Shown here: positions 1 through 5,290 of the stretch, piece after piece
How positions within the stretch are numbered: the first letter of the stretch is position 1
Layout: each line of letters begins with the position of its first letter
Translations under genes and position numbers: made by a program
Notes under the pieces: generated by a model
Told to the model about the DNA's origin: nothing
Database searches by the model: none
What the model saw: the letters and a program-made list of their open reading frames with translations, nothing else
Assembly: GCA_905210485.1 (NCBI GenBank)
Contig: CAJLXA010000065.1
Coordinates: 1-5,834 of the forward strand
Length of the DNA stretch: 5,834 nucleotides
Source: an uncultured Eubacteriales bacterium
Lineage (GTDB): Bacteria; Bacillota; Clostridia; Oscillospirales; CAG-272
Direction: 5' to 3'

Positions 1-2
1 TG

Positions 3-128
3 GGAGTCGGAAGTTACGGTGAGATTCCTCACGACCCGAACGGAACACAGGGTTCCGGTACTGACTGGACGCAGGACAATTCCAACGGCAGCAAGGACGA
101 CGGGATTGGAACAGATATTTTTGACTAA
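3..128 (+). CDS. C-terminal fragment of an unidentified protein with a Gly/Asp/Ser-rich tail
   Basis: Only the last 41 codons are present. The frame is open from the left edge and stops at TAA 126-128. The visible tail is acidic and flexible, rich in Gly, Asp, Ser, Asn and Thr, and ends in GIGTDIFD. Such low-complexity C-termini are common on extracytoplasmic Firmicutes proteins, including class A penicillin-binding proteins, but nothing here fixes the family. A second frame (codons from base 1) is also open across the edge. I prefer this one because of its codon choice (GAC, AAC, AAG, TAC) and its natural-looking composition; the other frame is rich in Arg and Thr and uses rare-type Arg codons. 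A strong terminator follows 73 bases downstream, consistent with the end of a transcription unit. Confidence 0.6.
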   Translation, partial: GVGSYGEIPHDPNGTQGSGTDWTQDNSNGSKDDGIGTDIFD

Positions 129-200
129 TTGTTTTTAATGCAATTAGTAGAATAACTAGGGGACGGGTTCCTGTTTCACTTTTCTTTTTTTCTTTATAGC

Positions 201-242
201 CACGGGGTCGGCTTCGCCGATCCCGTGATTTTTTCTTTTTTG
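201..242 (+). terminator. Rho-independent terminator of the left-edge gene
   Basis: An 11-bp stem (201-211 with 217-227, one G-U pair) closes on the 5-base loop CTTCG. A T-rich tract, 229-240, follows immediately, interrupted by one C. Its orientation fits the gene ending at 128. The 72 bases between stop and stem are AT-rich and show no other feature. Confidence 0.9.
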
Positions 243-261
243 TTTTCCTCTTACTCTTTAT

Positions 262-300
262 AAAACAAAAGCCCCACTTGCCTTTTGCAGCAAAGTGAGG
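262..300 (-). terminator. Second, distal hairpin terminator behind tRNA-Glu
   Basis: Read on the minus strand, CCTCACTT pairs with AAGTGGGG. Two more pairs lie inside, past a single-base bulge, and CTTTTGTTTT follows. No T-run follows on the plus strand, so it acts on minus-strand transcripts. It lies 27 bases beyond the stronger tRNA terminator and is probably a back-up or processing hairpin. Confidence 0.65.
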
Positions 301-326
301 TAAAATTGAGGTACGCGATAATAGAG

Positions 327-378
327 AAAATAAAAAGTCTCCAATTTCTGACGTTTACTCGTCAAAAATCAGAGACTT
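327..378 (-). terminator. Rho-independent terminator of tRNA-Glu
   Basis: On the minus strand a 19-bp stem (378-360 with 353-335) contains three G-U pairs and closes on a 6-base loop. It is followed by TTTTTATTTT. The stem begins 4 bases after the CCA end of the tRNA. This is a textbook terminator for a single-gene tRNA transcript. Confidence 0.93.
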
Positions 379-382
379 GCTT

Positions 383-457
383 TGGTGACCCGTACGGGAA
401 TCGAACCCATGTCTTCGCCGTGAGAGGGCGGTGTCTTAGCCTCTTGACCAACGGGCC
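383..457 (-). tRNA. tRNA-Glu (anticodon CTC), CCA encoded
   Basis: On the minus strand the 75-nt cloverleaf starts GGCCCGT and ends ACGGGTC-A-CCA. The acceptor stem is fully paired with one G-U. The D-arm is GTC/GAC. The anticodon loop is C-T-CTC-A-C, giving anticodon CTC, which reads GAG. The T-arm is ATGGG-TTCGATT-CCCGT. The body is Glu-like, including the CCGCC 5' anticodon stem shared with other bacterial tRNA-Glu. One oddity is the first anticodon-stem pair (27-43), which is C-A instead of the usual C-G, leaving four good pairs. The gene has its own promoter and terminator and is monocistronic. Confidence 0.95.
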
Positions 458-476
458 ATGTCTTTAAAACAAAAGT

Positions 477-505
477 ATTATAGCATATTGTCCCTGAAAA
501 ATCAA
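477..505 (-). promoter_or_regulatory. Sigma-A-type promoter of tRNA-Glu
   Basis: On the minus strand the -35 box TTGATT (505-500) and the perfect -10 box TATAAT (482-477) are separated by exactly 17 bases. Transcription should start near 470, about 12 bases before the mature tRNA 5' end. Confidence 0.9.
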
Positions 506-762
506 GTATTTTCCGAAAAATATTTTTCTGTGCGCGTTTGCCGCCTTTCGACCCCGAAATTCCCTGTAATTTTCATTTCCTTGCCGCGGCATTATTTCCG
601 GGTCGTTGTTTTCGCGGAACGCGTCACCCCGCTGTCGCTGTATTTTATCGGATATACAGTAAAAAATTCGTGAAATTTGTTGTGACAAACATAGAATTTC
701 ATGCAATTTGCGATTTGTTTTTGTATTATTCGACAATTTTGTGCATGAATTTTAAATAAATC
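506..762. other. Intergenic region between the divergent tRNA-Glu and glycosyltransferase promoters; no gene seen
   Basis: The short open frames on both strands here lack ribosome binding sites and look like chance. The left half (about 530-650) is mixed in composition with several CG-rich words. The right half is strongly AT-rich. I see imperfect dyads: CTGTAT/ATACAG around 638-659, and AATTTCATGCA (695-705) against TGCATGAATT (742-751) with one bulged base. Either could be a regulator site or a loop-forming pair for the downstream promoter, but neither matches a site I recognise. Confidence 0.5.
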
Positions 763-791
763 TTGAATTAAACAACAGGTTATGTTATACT
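763..791 (+). promoter_or_regulatory. Sigma-A-type promoter of the glycosyltransferase operon
   Basis: The -35 box TTGAAT (763-768) and the -10 box TATACT (786-791) are separated by 17 bases and lie in an AT-rich context. The start point is expected near 798, leaving a leader of about 60 nt before the ATG at 861. This leader contains the dyad at 816-841. Confidence 0.8.
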
Positions 792-815
792 TATTACATA
801 TATTATAAATTTGTT

Positions 816-841
816 CTTGTTGACCACATCGGTCAATCAAG
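816..841 (+). promoter_or_regulatory. Leader stem-loop / dyad just upstream of the ribosome binding site
   Basis: TTGACC-ACATC-GGTCAA (820-836) is a perfect 6-bp inverted repeat with a 5-base centre. Flanking CTTG (816-819) and CAAG (838-841) extend the stem to 10 bp with a single bulged T at 837. It is not followed by a T-run, so it is not a terminator. It ends 4 bases before the GGGAG ribosome binding site (846-850; 10 bases before ATG). It could be an operator bound downstream of the start point, or an RNA hairpin that affects translation or stability of the operon. The structure is seen; the role is inferred. Confidence 0.5.
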
Positions 842-860
842 CAACGGGAGTTGAACGCTG

Positions 861-2420
861 ATGCACAAAATGCGCAATACTATACTTTGGAGAATTTTAA
901 GACGGATCTACGATATTCCGCGCGTCAGAGTTATCAAGAAAAGCGTATATTTCGACAGGGACTACTATTTGAGCCATAACCGCGATGTCGCCGAATCCCG
1001 CATGGATCCGGCACGTCACTACTTTATATTCGGCTGGACAGAAGGTCGGAATCCCAGCGCACGTTTTGACAACGACGTCTATCAGTTCCGCAATGAAATT
1101 ATCAATATATGCCCGCTTTATCACTATGAACGCAATAAAGAAAGAAACCCTTCGTTGATAATCGGACCTGTTATGCCGAAGGTGCAACCTGTACCCGCCC
1201 CCATGGAAACCACAACCATGCCGGTAGCCACAACCAACTCCCCTGCTCCCCGTCAAATGTTCGCTTCCGAAATCATAAACGGAAGATGGTGGTTCTGCGC
1301 CCCGTTACCCGCTAAAATCGTAAATCGCACAAAAAGACGCTTCAATGTTGTGTGTAATGGTTTTGAATCCAATGCCATTTTCGGCGGAAAATCCACTGCC
1401 CTGATTCTTGCCATTCTGTTCGCCAACCTATATCATTATGATCTGCGTATCATATCGCAGCGTCCCTCCCGCACGGTTCTTCCGCATGTAACAAAAATGT
1501 TCCGGTTGGACATGCCGGAAAACATAGAATACGTGGACTGCGATGACGGTTTACCGATCGACATATCGGACAAAGATGATTTTCTGTGCACCATGTGGTG
1601 CGTGGCGGACTCCGTTCTCCATACCCCTGAAATCACAGGAAAAATCTATTACATCATGCAGGAAGTGGAAACTTTCTTCTACGATCACGGCGACGAACAT
1701 CTCCGTTGCTACAACGCTCTGACGAACAGTCGTCTGATTCCGATCGTCAACTCCCGTCTTCTCCATGATTATCTGATAGCAAACGGGTATGAAAACGTCA
1801 AGAAGAACGGCGTATTTTTTGAACCCGTTTTCCCGACATACCTGTTTTCTCCCTCGGAGAACAGTTTTAAGAAAAAAGAAAAATACAAATTGTTTTTCTA
1901 CGGACGTCCGAGCCATCAACGCAACATCTTTTACTTTGGTCTTGACAATCTAAACGAAGCATTCATGCGCGGCGTGCTGAATCCCGATGAATGGATCGTA
2001 TATATTGCGGGCGACGCCGCCGTCCCCGACTTTGTCTTCGACGCGCCGGTAGAAGTGCGCCGTCTCGGCGTGATGTCATGGGAGGAATACGCTTCCTTTA
2101 TTTCGGAAATCGACCTGTGCTACAGCATGATCTACACGCCACACCCCTCTTACCCGCCGCTTGATACAACGGCGTCCGGCGGTGTGTGCGTAACGAACCG
2201 CTTTGCCAACAAACAGGATCTCAGCCGTTATTCCGAGAACATTATCATGGCCGATCTTAACAAAGAATCCATGATTGACGCACTTTATCGCGGCGCCGTT
2301 CTTGCAAAAGATATGAATACCCGCCGTAAAAACTTTGAAAACAACCATGTTGCCGGCACATGGCAGCAGGCATTGTCCGACTCCATCGAACACATGCACC
2401 GTTATCAAGAGGATACCTGA
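861..2420 (+). CDS. WsaF-like rhamnosyltransferase-family glycosyltransferase with N-terminal repeat module
   Basis: This 519-residue protein has no signal peptide or clear membrane span, so it is probably cytoplasmic. Residues 30-70 form a module seen at the N-terminus of some polysaccharide glycosyltransferases (FDRDYYLSHNRDVAES, then DP..HY..FGW.EGRNPS). A decayed second copy follows at about 70-98 (FDNDVYQ to ERNPS). A Pro/Thr-rich linker, 103-131, leads to a GT-B catalytic part at about 160-510. Its WsaF-type motifs are YYIMQEVETFFYDHGD (263-278), FFYGRP...RN (345-355) and the C-terminal block IYTPHPSYPPLDTTASGG (424-441), followed by CVTNRFANKQDL. WsaF of Geobacillus adds rhamnose in an S-layer glycan, so an NDP-sugar, perhaps dTDP-rhamnose, is the likely donor. 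The acceptor is unknown. It is the first gene of a two-gene operon. The ATG at 861 is set by GGGAG at 846-850. Confidence 0.88.
   Translation: MHKMRNTILWRILRRIYDIPRVRVIKKSVYFDRDYYLSHNRDVAESRMDPARHYFIFGWTEGRNPSARFDNDVYQFRNEIINICPLYHYERNKERNPSLIIGPVMPKVQPVPAPMETTTMPVATTNSPAPRQMFASEIINGRWWFCAPLPAKIVNRTKRRFNVVCNGFESNAIFGGKSTALILAILFANLYHYDLRIISQRPSRTVLPHVTKMFRLDMPENIEYVDCDDGLPIDISDKDDFLCTMWCVADSVLHTPEITGKIYYIMQEVETFFYDHGDEHLRCYNALTNSRLIPIVNSRLLHDYLIANGYENVKKNGVFFEPVFPTYLFSPSENSFKKKEKYKLFFYGRPSHQRNIFYFGLDNLNEAFMRGVLNPDEWIVYIAGDAAVPDFVFDAPVEVRRLGVMSWEEYASFISEIDLCYSMIYTPHPSYPPLDTTASGGVCVTNRFANKQDLSRYSENIIMADLNKESMIDALYRGAVLAKDMNTRRKNFENNHVAGTWQQALSDSIEHMHRYQEDT
2407..2413 (+). promoter_or_regulatory. 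Ribosome binding site of the second glycosyltransferase gene
   Basis: AAGAGGA lies inside the last codons of the upstream gene, 8 bases before ATG 2422. It fixes the start there and makes translational coupling likely. The same frame is open further upstream to an ATG at 2335, but that start has no ribosome binding site and would overlap the first gene by 86 bases. Confidence 0.85.
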
Positions 2421-2421
2421 T

Positions 2422-3600
2422 ATGTATTCTGTAAAATGTCATAAAAATTTTACCCTCCCGCTTATTGTCCCGACGTTCTATGAACGGTATCGCACACTGT
2501 TTTTGTCCAACGGCCGTAAAAAGGTCGCCTATATCAAAAACGAATTCGACAACTCCACTTTCCGATACCGTTGTATCAATTTCGGGCAAGCATTGGAATG
2601 TGGAAAGCGCTACGATCTGACCTGTTTTCTGTGCAGTGAAATTCCTGCTATACTCCCTCATATCGCTCATCTGGACATCATCGTTCTGCAGCGCGCCACA
2701 TGGCTTCCCGCCATTGATACATTAGTTGCAGCGGCAAAGCGCCATCACATCCCCGTTATATACGACATGGATGATCTCTTTTACAAAAGCGAACATGCGG
2801 CCGCCTATATCAACCATATCCGCGATCTCTATACGGATGCAAAGGTACACCAATTCTTCGGCTATGTCAACGGTTACGGTTATGCCATGCGCGGCGCCGA
2901 CGCTTTTATCGTCACAACGCCGCTTCTTCAGGAACATATGGAAAAAGATACGGGGAAACCTGTATACATCGTCAGCAACTTTCTTAATAACGATCAGATT
3001 ACCGAATCCGCACTTGCAATCAGCGAACGAAAATACTGCTCGGATAAATTTCTTATCGGATATTTCAGCGGTTCGCCGTCCCATGCCGCCGACTTTGCTT
3101 CGGTAGAAGAAGAACTGATACTTCTTATGGAGAAATATAAAAGCATCTCGTTGCTGATCGTCGGTTTCATGGCTTTAAGTCCGCGCCTGCAAAAATATCT
3201 GGCGGAAGGACGAGTCATTGTTAAAGAACTTGTACCGTACCAAACGCTTCAGTATGAAATTGCCTCCGTTGATGTCAACATTATTCCTCTTATCCCCAAT
3301 GTTTTCAACGAAGCAAAATCTGAGCTGAAATACTTTGAAGCGGGCATTGTCAAGGTTCCCTCCTGCGCTTCACCGACCGCCGTATACCAATCCATCATTG
3401 ACAACGGCGTGAACGGATTTCTTTGCCGTAACGGCGAATGGTACACTGCCATTGAAAAGTTGTATCTCAACCGCAGTTTGCAAAAAAGCATGGGCGAGGC
3501 GGCCTATCATAAAACGGTATCCGCTTATATGCCGACACTTTATCAGGATAAAATTGCCGACGTTTACGACGCCATCATCAAAAATCATATGTCGTCGTAA
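2422..3600 (+). CDS. GT4-like glycosyltransferase (family 1 group), surface glycan assembly
   Basis: This 392-residue protein starts 1 nt after the stop of the WsaF-like gene, behind a good ribosome binding site. The layout is GT-B type. The N-terminal half has KVAYIKNEFDNSTFRYR (34-50), VLQRATW (88-94) and PVIYDMDDLFY (111-121), then ADAFIVTTPLLQEHM (159-173). The C-terminal half has GYFSGSPSHAADF (213-225), LLIVG (244-248), and the nucleotide-sugar region FNEAKSELKYFEAG (295-308) with VPSCASPTAVY (312-322) and NGFL. The Glu in YFEAG fits the second Glu of the GT4 donor-binding motif. Proteins with this set occur in O-antigen, capsule and S-layer glycan clusters. The exact sugar, linkage and acceptor cannot be told. 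Coupling to the upstream gene suggests that both work on the same glycan. The block counted at 2821-2880 has 30 G+C of 60, lower than in ksgA. Confidence 0.88.
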   Translation: MYSVKCHKNFTLPLIVPTFYERYRTLFLSNGRKKVAYIKNEFDNSTFRYRCINFGQALECGKRYDLTCFLCSEIPAILPHIAHLDIIVLQRATWLPAIDTLVAAAKRHHIPVIYDMDDLFYKSEHAAAYINHIRDLYTDAKVHQFFGYVNGYGYAMRGADAFIVTTPLLQEHMEKDTGKPVYIVSNFLNNDQITESALAISERKYCSDKFLIGYFSGSPSHAADFASVEEELILLMEKYKSISLLIVGFMALSPRLQKYLAEGRVIVKELVPYQTLQYEIASVDVNIIPLIPNVFNEAKSELKYFEAGIVKVPSCASPTAVYQSIIDNGVNGFLCRNGEWYTAIEKLYLNRSLQKSMGEAAYHKTVSAYMPTLYQDKIADVYDAIIKNHMSS

Positions 3601-3619
3601 TGTAAACTTCGCTTTACAT
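3600..3619. repeat. Small inverted repeat at the stop codon of the glycosyltransferase operon
   Basis: ATGTAAA (3600-3606) and TTTACAT (3613-3619) form a 7-bp stem with a 6-base loop. Its right arm overlaps the first two bases of the large terminator stem, so the two stems abut and could stack or compete by two pairs. It has no T-run and may simply stabilise the mRNA 3' end. Confidence 0.4.
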
Positions 3620-3663
3620 AAAACCACAACAGCCTGCCAAACAGCAGGCTGTTGTGGTTTTAT
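3618..3663. terminator. Bidirectional terminator between the glycosyltransferase operon and ksgA
   Basis: A perfect 20-bp stem (3618-3637 with 3644-3663) closes on a 6-base loop. Its outer part supplies A4 on one side and T4 on the other, so either strand gives a GC-rich stem ending in UUUUAU. It starts 17 bases after the glycosyltransferase stop and lies 86 bases beyond the ksgA stop. I see no better terminator for ksgA in 3664-3749. The U-tract is short, so efficiency probably depends on the long stem. Confidence 0.85.
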
Positions 3664-3749
3664 CCAAAGATCAATGCGGCTTCTCTTCTTAATCCCGGCA
3701 TACGGCATAAATTACGGGGGAGCGAGCGCAAAGATTCTTTTATCTTCCG

Positions 3750-4607
3750 TTACACACGCTTATGTATAGCGTCGGCAAGTGCGGCAAATGCCGCCGTTGA
3801 CAACCGTTCGCCGCGGATATCGGACGCAAGTTCCGCTTCCGCAAAAGCGGCAAGCAGAACATCTTTCGGCATACCGAGTTTGGCGGCGAGAGCGTTCAGA
3901 AGCGTTTTCCGGCGCTGTTCAAACGCTCCTTTTATCACACGGAAAAACAAAGATTCGTCCGCGGGACAAATCGGTTTTTCTTTATAGAGATCAAGGCGTA
4001 TCACGGCGGAGTCCACCTTCGGCGCGGGCATAAAAGAGCCGGCGGAAACGGTAAAAAGCCGCCGCGCCGCACCGTAATATCCGAGCACCGCCGTAATGGC
4101 GCCGTAATCGGCGCTTCCCGGCATGGCCGTCAGTCTGTCGGCCACTTCTTTCTGCACCATGACGGTAATGCTGTCAAAAGGTACCCCCGATTCCAGAAAA
4201 CGCATCAGGATCGGCGTTGTGATATAATACGGCAGGTTGGCCGCAACCGACACCGGCAGTCCCTCCGCTTCCCTCGCCACAAGCGCCGGCAGATCCACCT
4301 CCATCACATCGTCATTCAGAACCGTGACGTTGCCGTACTCACGCAATGTTTCTCCGAGAACCGGAATCAGACCCTTGTCGATCTCGACGGCAAGCACTTT
4401 TTTATAACGGAGGCAAAGTTCCTGCGTCAGGCAACCGATACCGGGACCGATCTCCAGAATCAGCCGCTCCGCCGTATCGGCACATTCATCGGCAATCCTT
4501 TCGGGAACGGTGGGATCAATCAGAAAATTCTGCCCGTATTCTTTGCGGAAACGGATTCCGTTTTCCTCCATGATTTTTTTTATAACGGACGGACGACATA
4601 ATTCCAT
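3750..4607 (-). CDS. rsmA: 16S rRNA (adenine(1518)-N6/adenine(1519)-N6)-dimethyltransferase RsmA/KsgA
   Basis: This 285-residue enzyme is of full family length. It uses S-adenosylmethionine to dimethylate two adjacent adenines in the 3'-terminal hairpin of 16S rRNA, a late step in 30S subunit maturation; loss typically gives kasugamycin resistance. Motifs in order are YGQNFL (24-29), SAM-binding LEIGPGIGCLT (51-61), the acidic ribose-binding site VEID (74-77), LNDDVM (97-102), the catalytic NLPYYITTPI (124-133), and the RNA-binding C-terminal part with SFMPAPKVDSAVI (191-203) and FEQRRKTLLNAL (229-240). All key residues are intact. The ATG at 4607 is preceded by AAGAGGT at the right distance. 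A TTG seven codons upstream is rejected because it lacks a site. The gene is convergent with the glycosyltransferase operon and divergent from tRNA-Thr. Confidence 0.97.
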   Translation of the reverse strand: MELCRPSVIKKIMEENGIRFRKEYGQNFLIDPTVPERIADECADTAERLILEIGPGIGCLTQELCLRYKKVLAVEIDKGLIPVLGETLREYGNVTVLNDDVMEVDLPALVAREAEGLPVSVAANLPYYITTPILMRFLESGVPFDSITVMVQKEVADRLTAMPGSADYGAITAVLGYYGAARRLFTVSAGSFMPAPKVDSAVIRLDLYKEKPICPADESLFFRVIKGAFEQRRKTLLNALAAKLGMPKDVLLAAFAEAELASDIRGERLSTAAFAALADAIHKRV

Positions 4608-4611
4608 AAAT

Positions 4612-4618
4612 ACCTCTT
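4612..4618 (-). promoter_or_regulatory. Ribosome binding site of rsmA, overlapping the tRNA-Thr -35 box
   Basis: On the minus strand AAGAGGT sits 4 bases before ATG 4607 and decides this start over the upstream TTG. Its first two bases are shared with the plus-strand TTGACA box at 4617-4622. Confidence 0.85.
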
Positions 4619-4645
4619 GACAAATCAAATATTTGCTGTTATAAT
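4617..4645 (+). promoter_or_regulatory. Consensus sigma-A promoter of tRNA-Thr
   Basis: A perfect TTGACA (4617-4622), a 17-base spacer and a perfect TATAAT (4640-4645) make this the strongest promoter in the window. Initiation is expected near 4652, about 13 bases before the mature tRNA. The AT-rich -10 region also contains minus-strand words such as TATTAT that could serve a divergent rsmA promoter. Confidence 0.95.
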
Positions 4646-4664
4646 ATATAAGGTTTCAAAAAAT

Positions 4665-4740
4665 GCTGGTATGGCTCAGTTGGTAGAGCAGTTGATTCGT
4701 AATCAACAGGTCGCCGGTTCAAGTCCGGCTACCAGCTCCA
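4665..4740 (+). tRNA. tRNA-Thr (anticodon CGT), CCA encoded
   Basis: The 76-nt cloverleaf has acceptor arms GCTGGTA and TACCAGC (fully paired), discriminator T and encoded CCA. The D-arm is GCTC...GAGC. The anticodon stem is GTTGA/TCAAC around loop TT-CGT-AA, giving anticodon CGT, which reads ACG. The T-arm is GCCGG-TTCAAGT-CCGGC. All stems are Watson-Crick paired. It is monocistronic, with its own promoter and terminator. Confidence 0.96.
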
Positions 4741-4743
4741 GAA

Positions 4744-4774
4744 AGTCCTCGGATATTCCGGGGCTTTTTGTTTT
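4744..4774 (+). terminator. Rho-independent terminator of tRNA-Thr
   Basis: AGTCCTCGG (4744-4752) pairs with CCGGGGCT (4758-4765) with one bulged T and one G-U pair around the loop ATATT. TTTTTGTTTT follows. The T-run ends exactly at the stop codon of the convergent glycosylase gene (4775-4777). Read on the minus strand it ends only in TTTC, so it would be at best a weak terminator for the glycosylase operon. Confidence 0.88.
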
Positions 4775-5290
4775 CTACAGGGCATTCCGTATGACCGACC
4801 ATGCCGCGATCAGCGCCGCCGTATCTTTTGCGGCGTTGGCGGGACTTGTCGACGGCAGACATACGACGGGAAGATCATACAATGGTAAATCAAAGCGTCG
4901 GTAATATTTATCGGCGGTTTTTCCGTTTGTGAAAATATAACGGACAGGAGCCGCCGTCAGAATTTGCGAAAGATCGTTCGGCAATACGCTTCCGATACTG
5001 CTGTCGGAAGAACCGTTTACGGTACAGGCTCCGATAACGTCCCAGAGCGCAATGCCGTGCGACAAAAGCAGACGCTTTTTCTCTTCTACGCTATCGGGAA
5101 CCGGTTCCTGTAAAACGGCCGCGATCACGCGCCAGAACCGGTTCTGTTTATGCGCATAAAAGAAAGCGTCTCTCCGCGACGCCACCGACGGAAAACTGCC
5201 GAGAATCAGAATCCGGGAATCGGCGCGGTAAACCGGCGGAATCGGATGCACCACCGGGTGCTCATTTTTGTTCTCGTCAGGTCGGCTCAT
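4775..5290 (-). CDS. DNA-deoxyinosine (hypoxanthine) glycosylase, uracil-DNA glycosylase superfamily family 6
   Basis: This 171-residue protein matches the short single-domain members of the uracil-DNA glycosylase fold that remove deaminated bases, chiefly hypoxanthine, and start base-excision repair. It shows ILGSFPSVASRRDAFFYAHKQNRFW (28-53 region): the GSxPS turn, the YxH pair and the NRFW block. N50 fits the catalytic Asn of family 6. Then come LWDVIGAC (82-89) with GSSDSSI (93-99), and the C-terminal LPSTSPANA (145-153), the usual DNA-binding loop. No key position is missing. The start is ambiguous: ATG 5290 lies 10 bases after GGAG and ATG 5296 only 4, so I chose 5290. The gene overlaps the upstream small gene by 14 bases, so translation is probably coupled. 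Confidence 0.9.
   Translation of the reverse strand: MSRPDENKNEHPVVHPIPPVYRADSRILILGSFPSVASRRDAFFYAHKQNRFWRVIAAVLQEPVPDSVEEKKRLLLSHGIALWDVIGACTVNGSSDSSIGSVLPNDLSQILTAAPVRYIFTNGKTADKYYRRFDLPLYDLPVVCLPSTSPANAAKDTAALIAAWSVIRNAL

Noticed and set aside
285..840. Several 60-90 codon open frames on both strands around tRNA-Glu and in the gap before the glycosyltransferases
   Set aside because: They run through the tRNA, its terminator or promoter, lack ribosome binding sites and have unlikely compositions.
2335..2421. Upstream extension of the second glycosyltransferase to ATG 2335
   Set aside because: It would overlap the first gene by 86 bases with no binding site. The added residues do not look like the family, while ATG 2422 has AAGAGGA at 8 bases.
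383..3600. Glycosyltransferase operon as cargo of an element integrated at tRNA-Glu
   Set aside because: The operon lies on the 5' side of the tRNA. No repeat of the tRNA 3' end is found in the window, and there is no integrase, transposase or flanking direct repeat.
3652..4573. Plus-strand open frames opposite rsmA
   Set aside because: They are antisense shadows of a clearly intact, GC-rich rsmA.
4608..4628. TTG start seven codons upstream of the chosen rsmA start
   Set aside because: It is a rare start codon with no binding site, and it would place coding sequence over the binding site of ATG 4607.
4617..4904. Plus-strand open frame across tRNA-Thr and its terminator
   Set aside because: It reads through a certain tRNA, its terminator and the end of the glycosylase gene.
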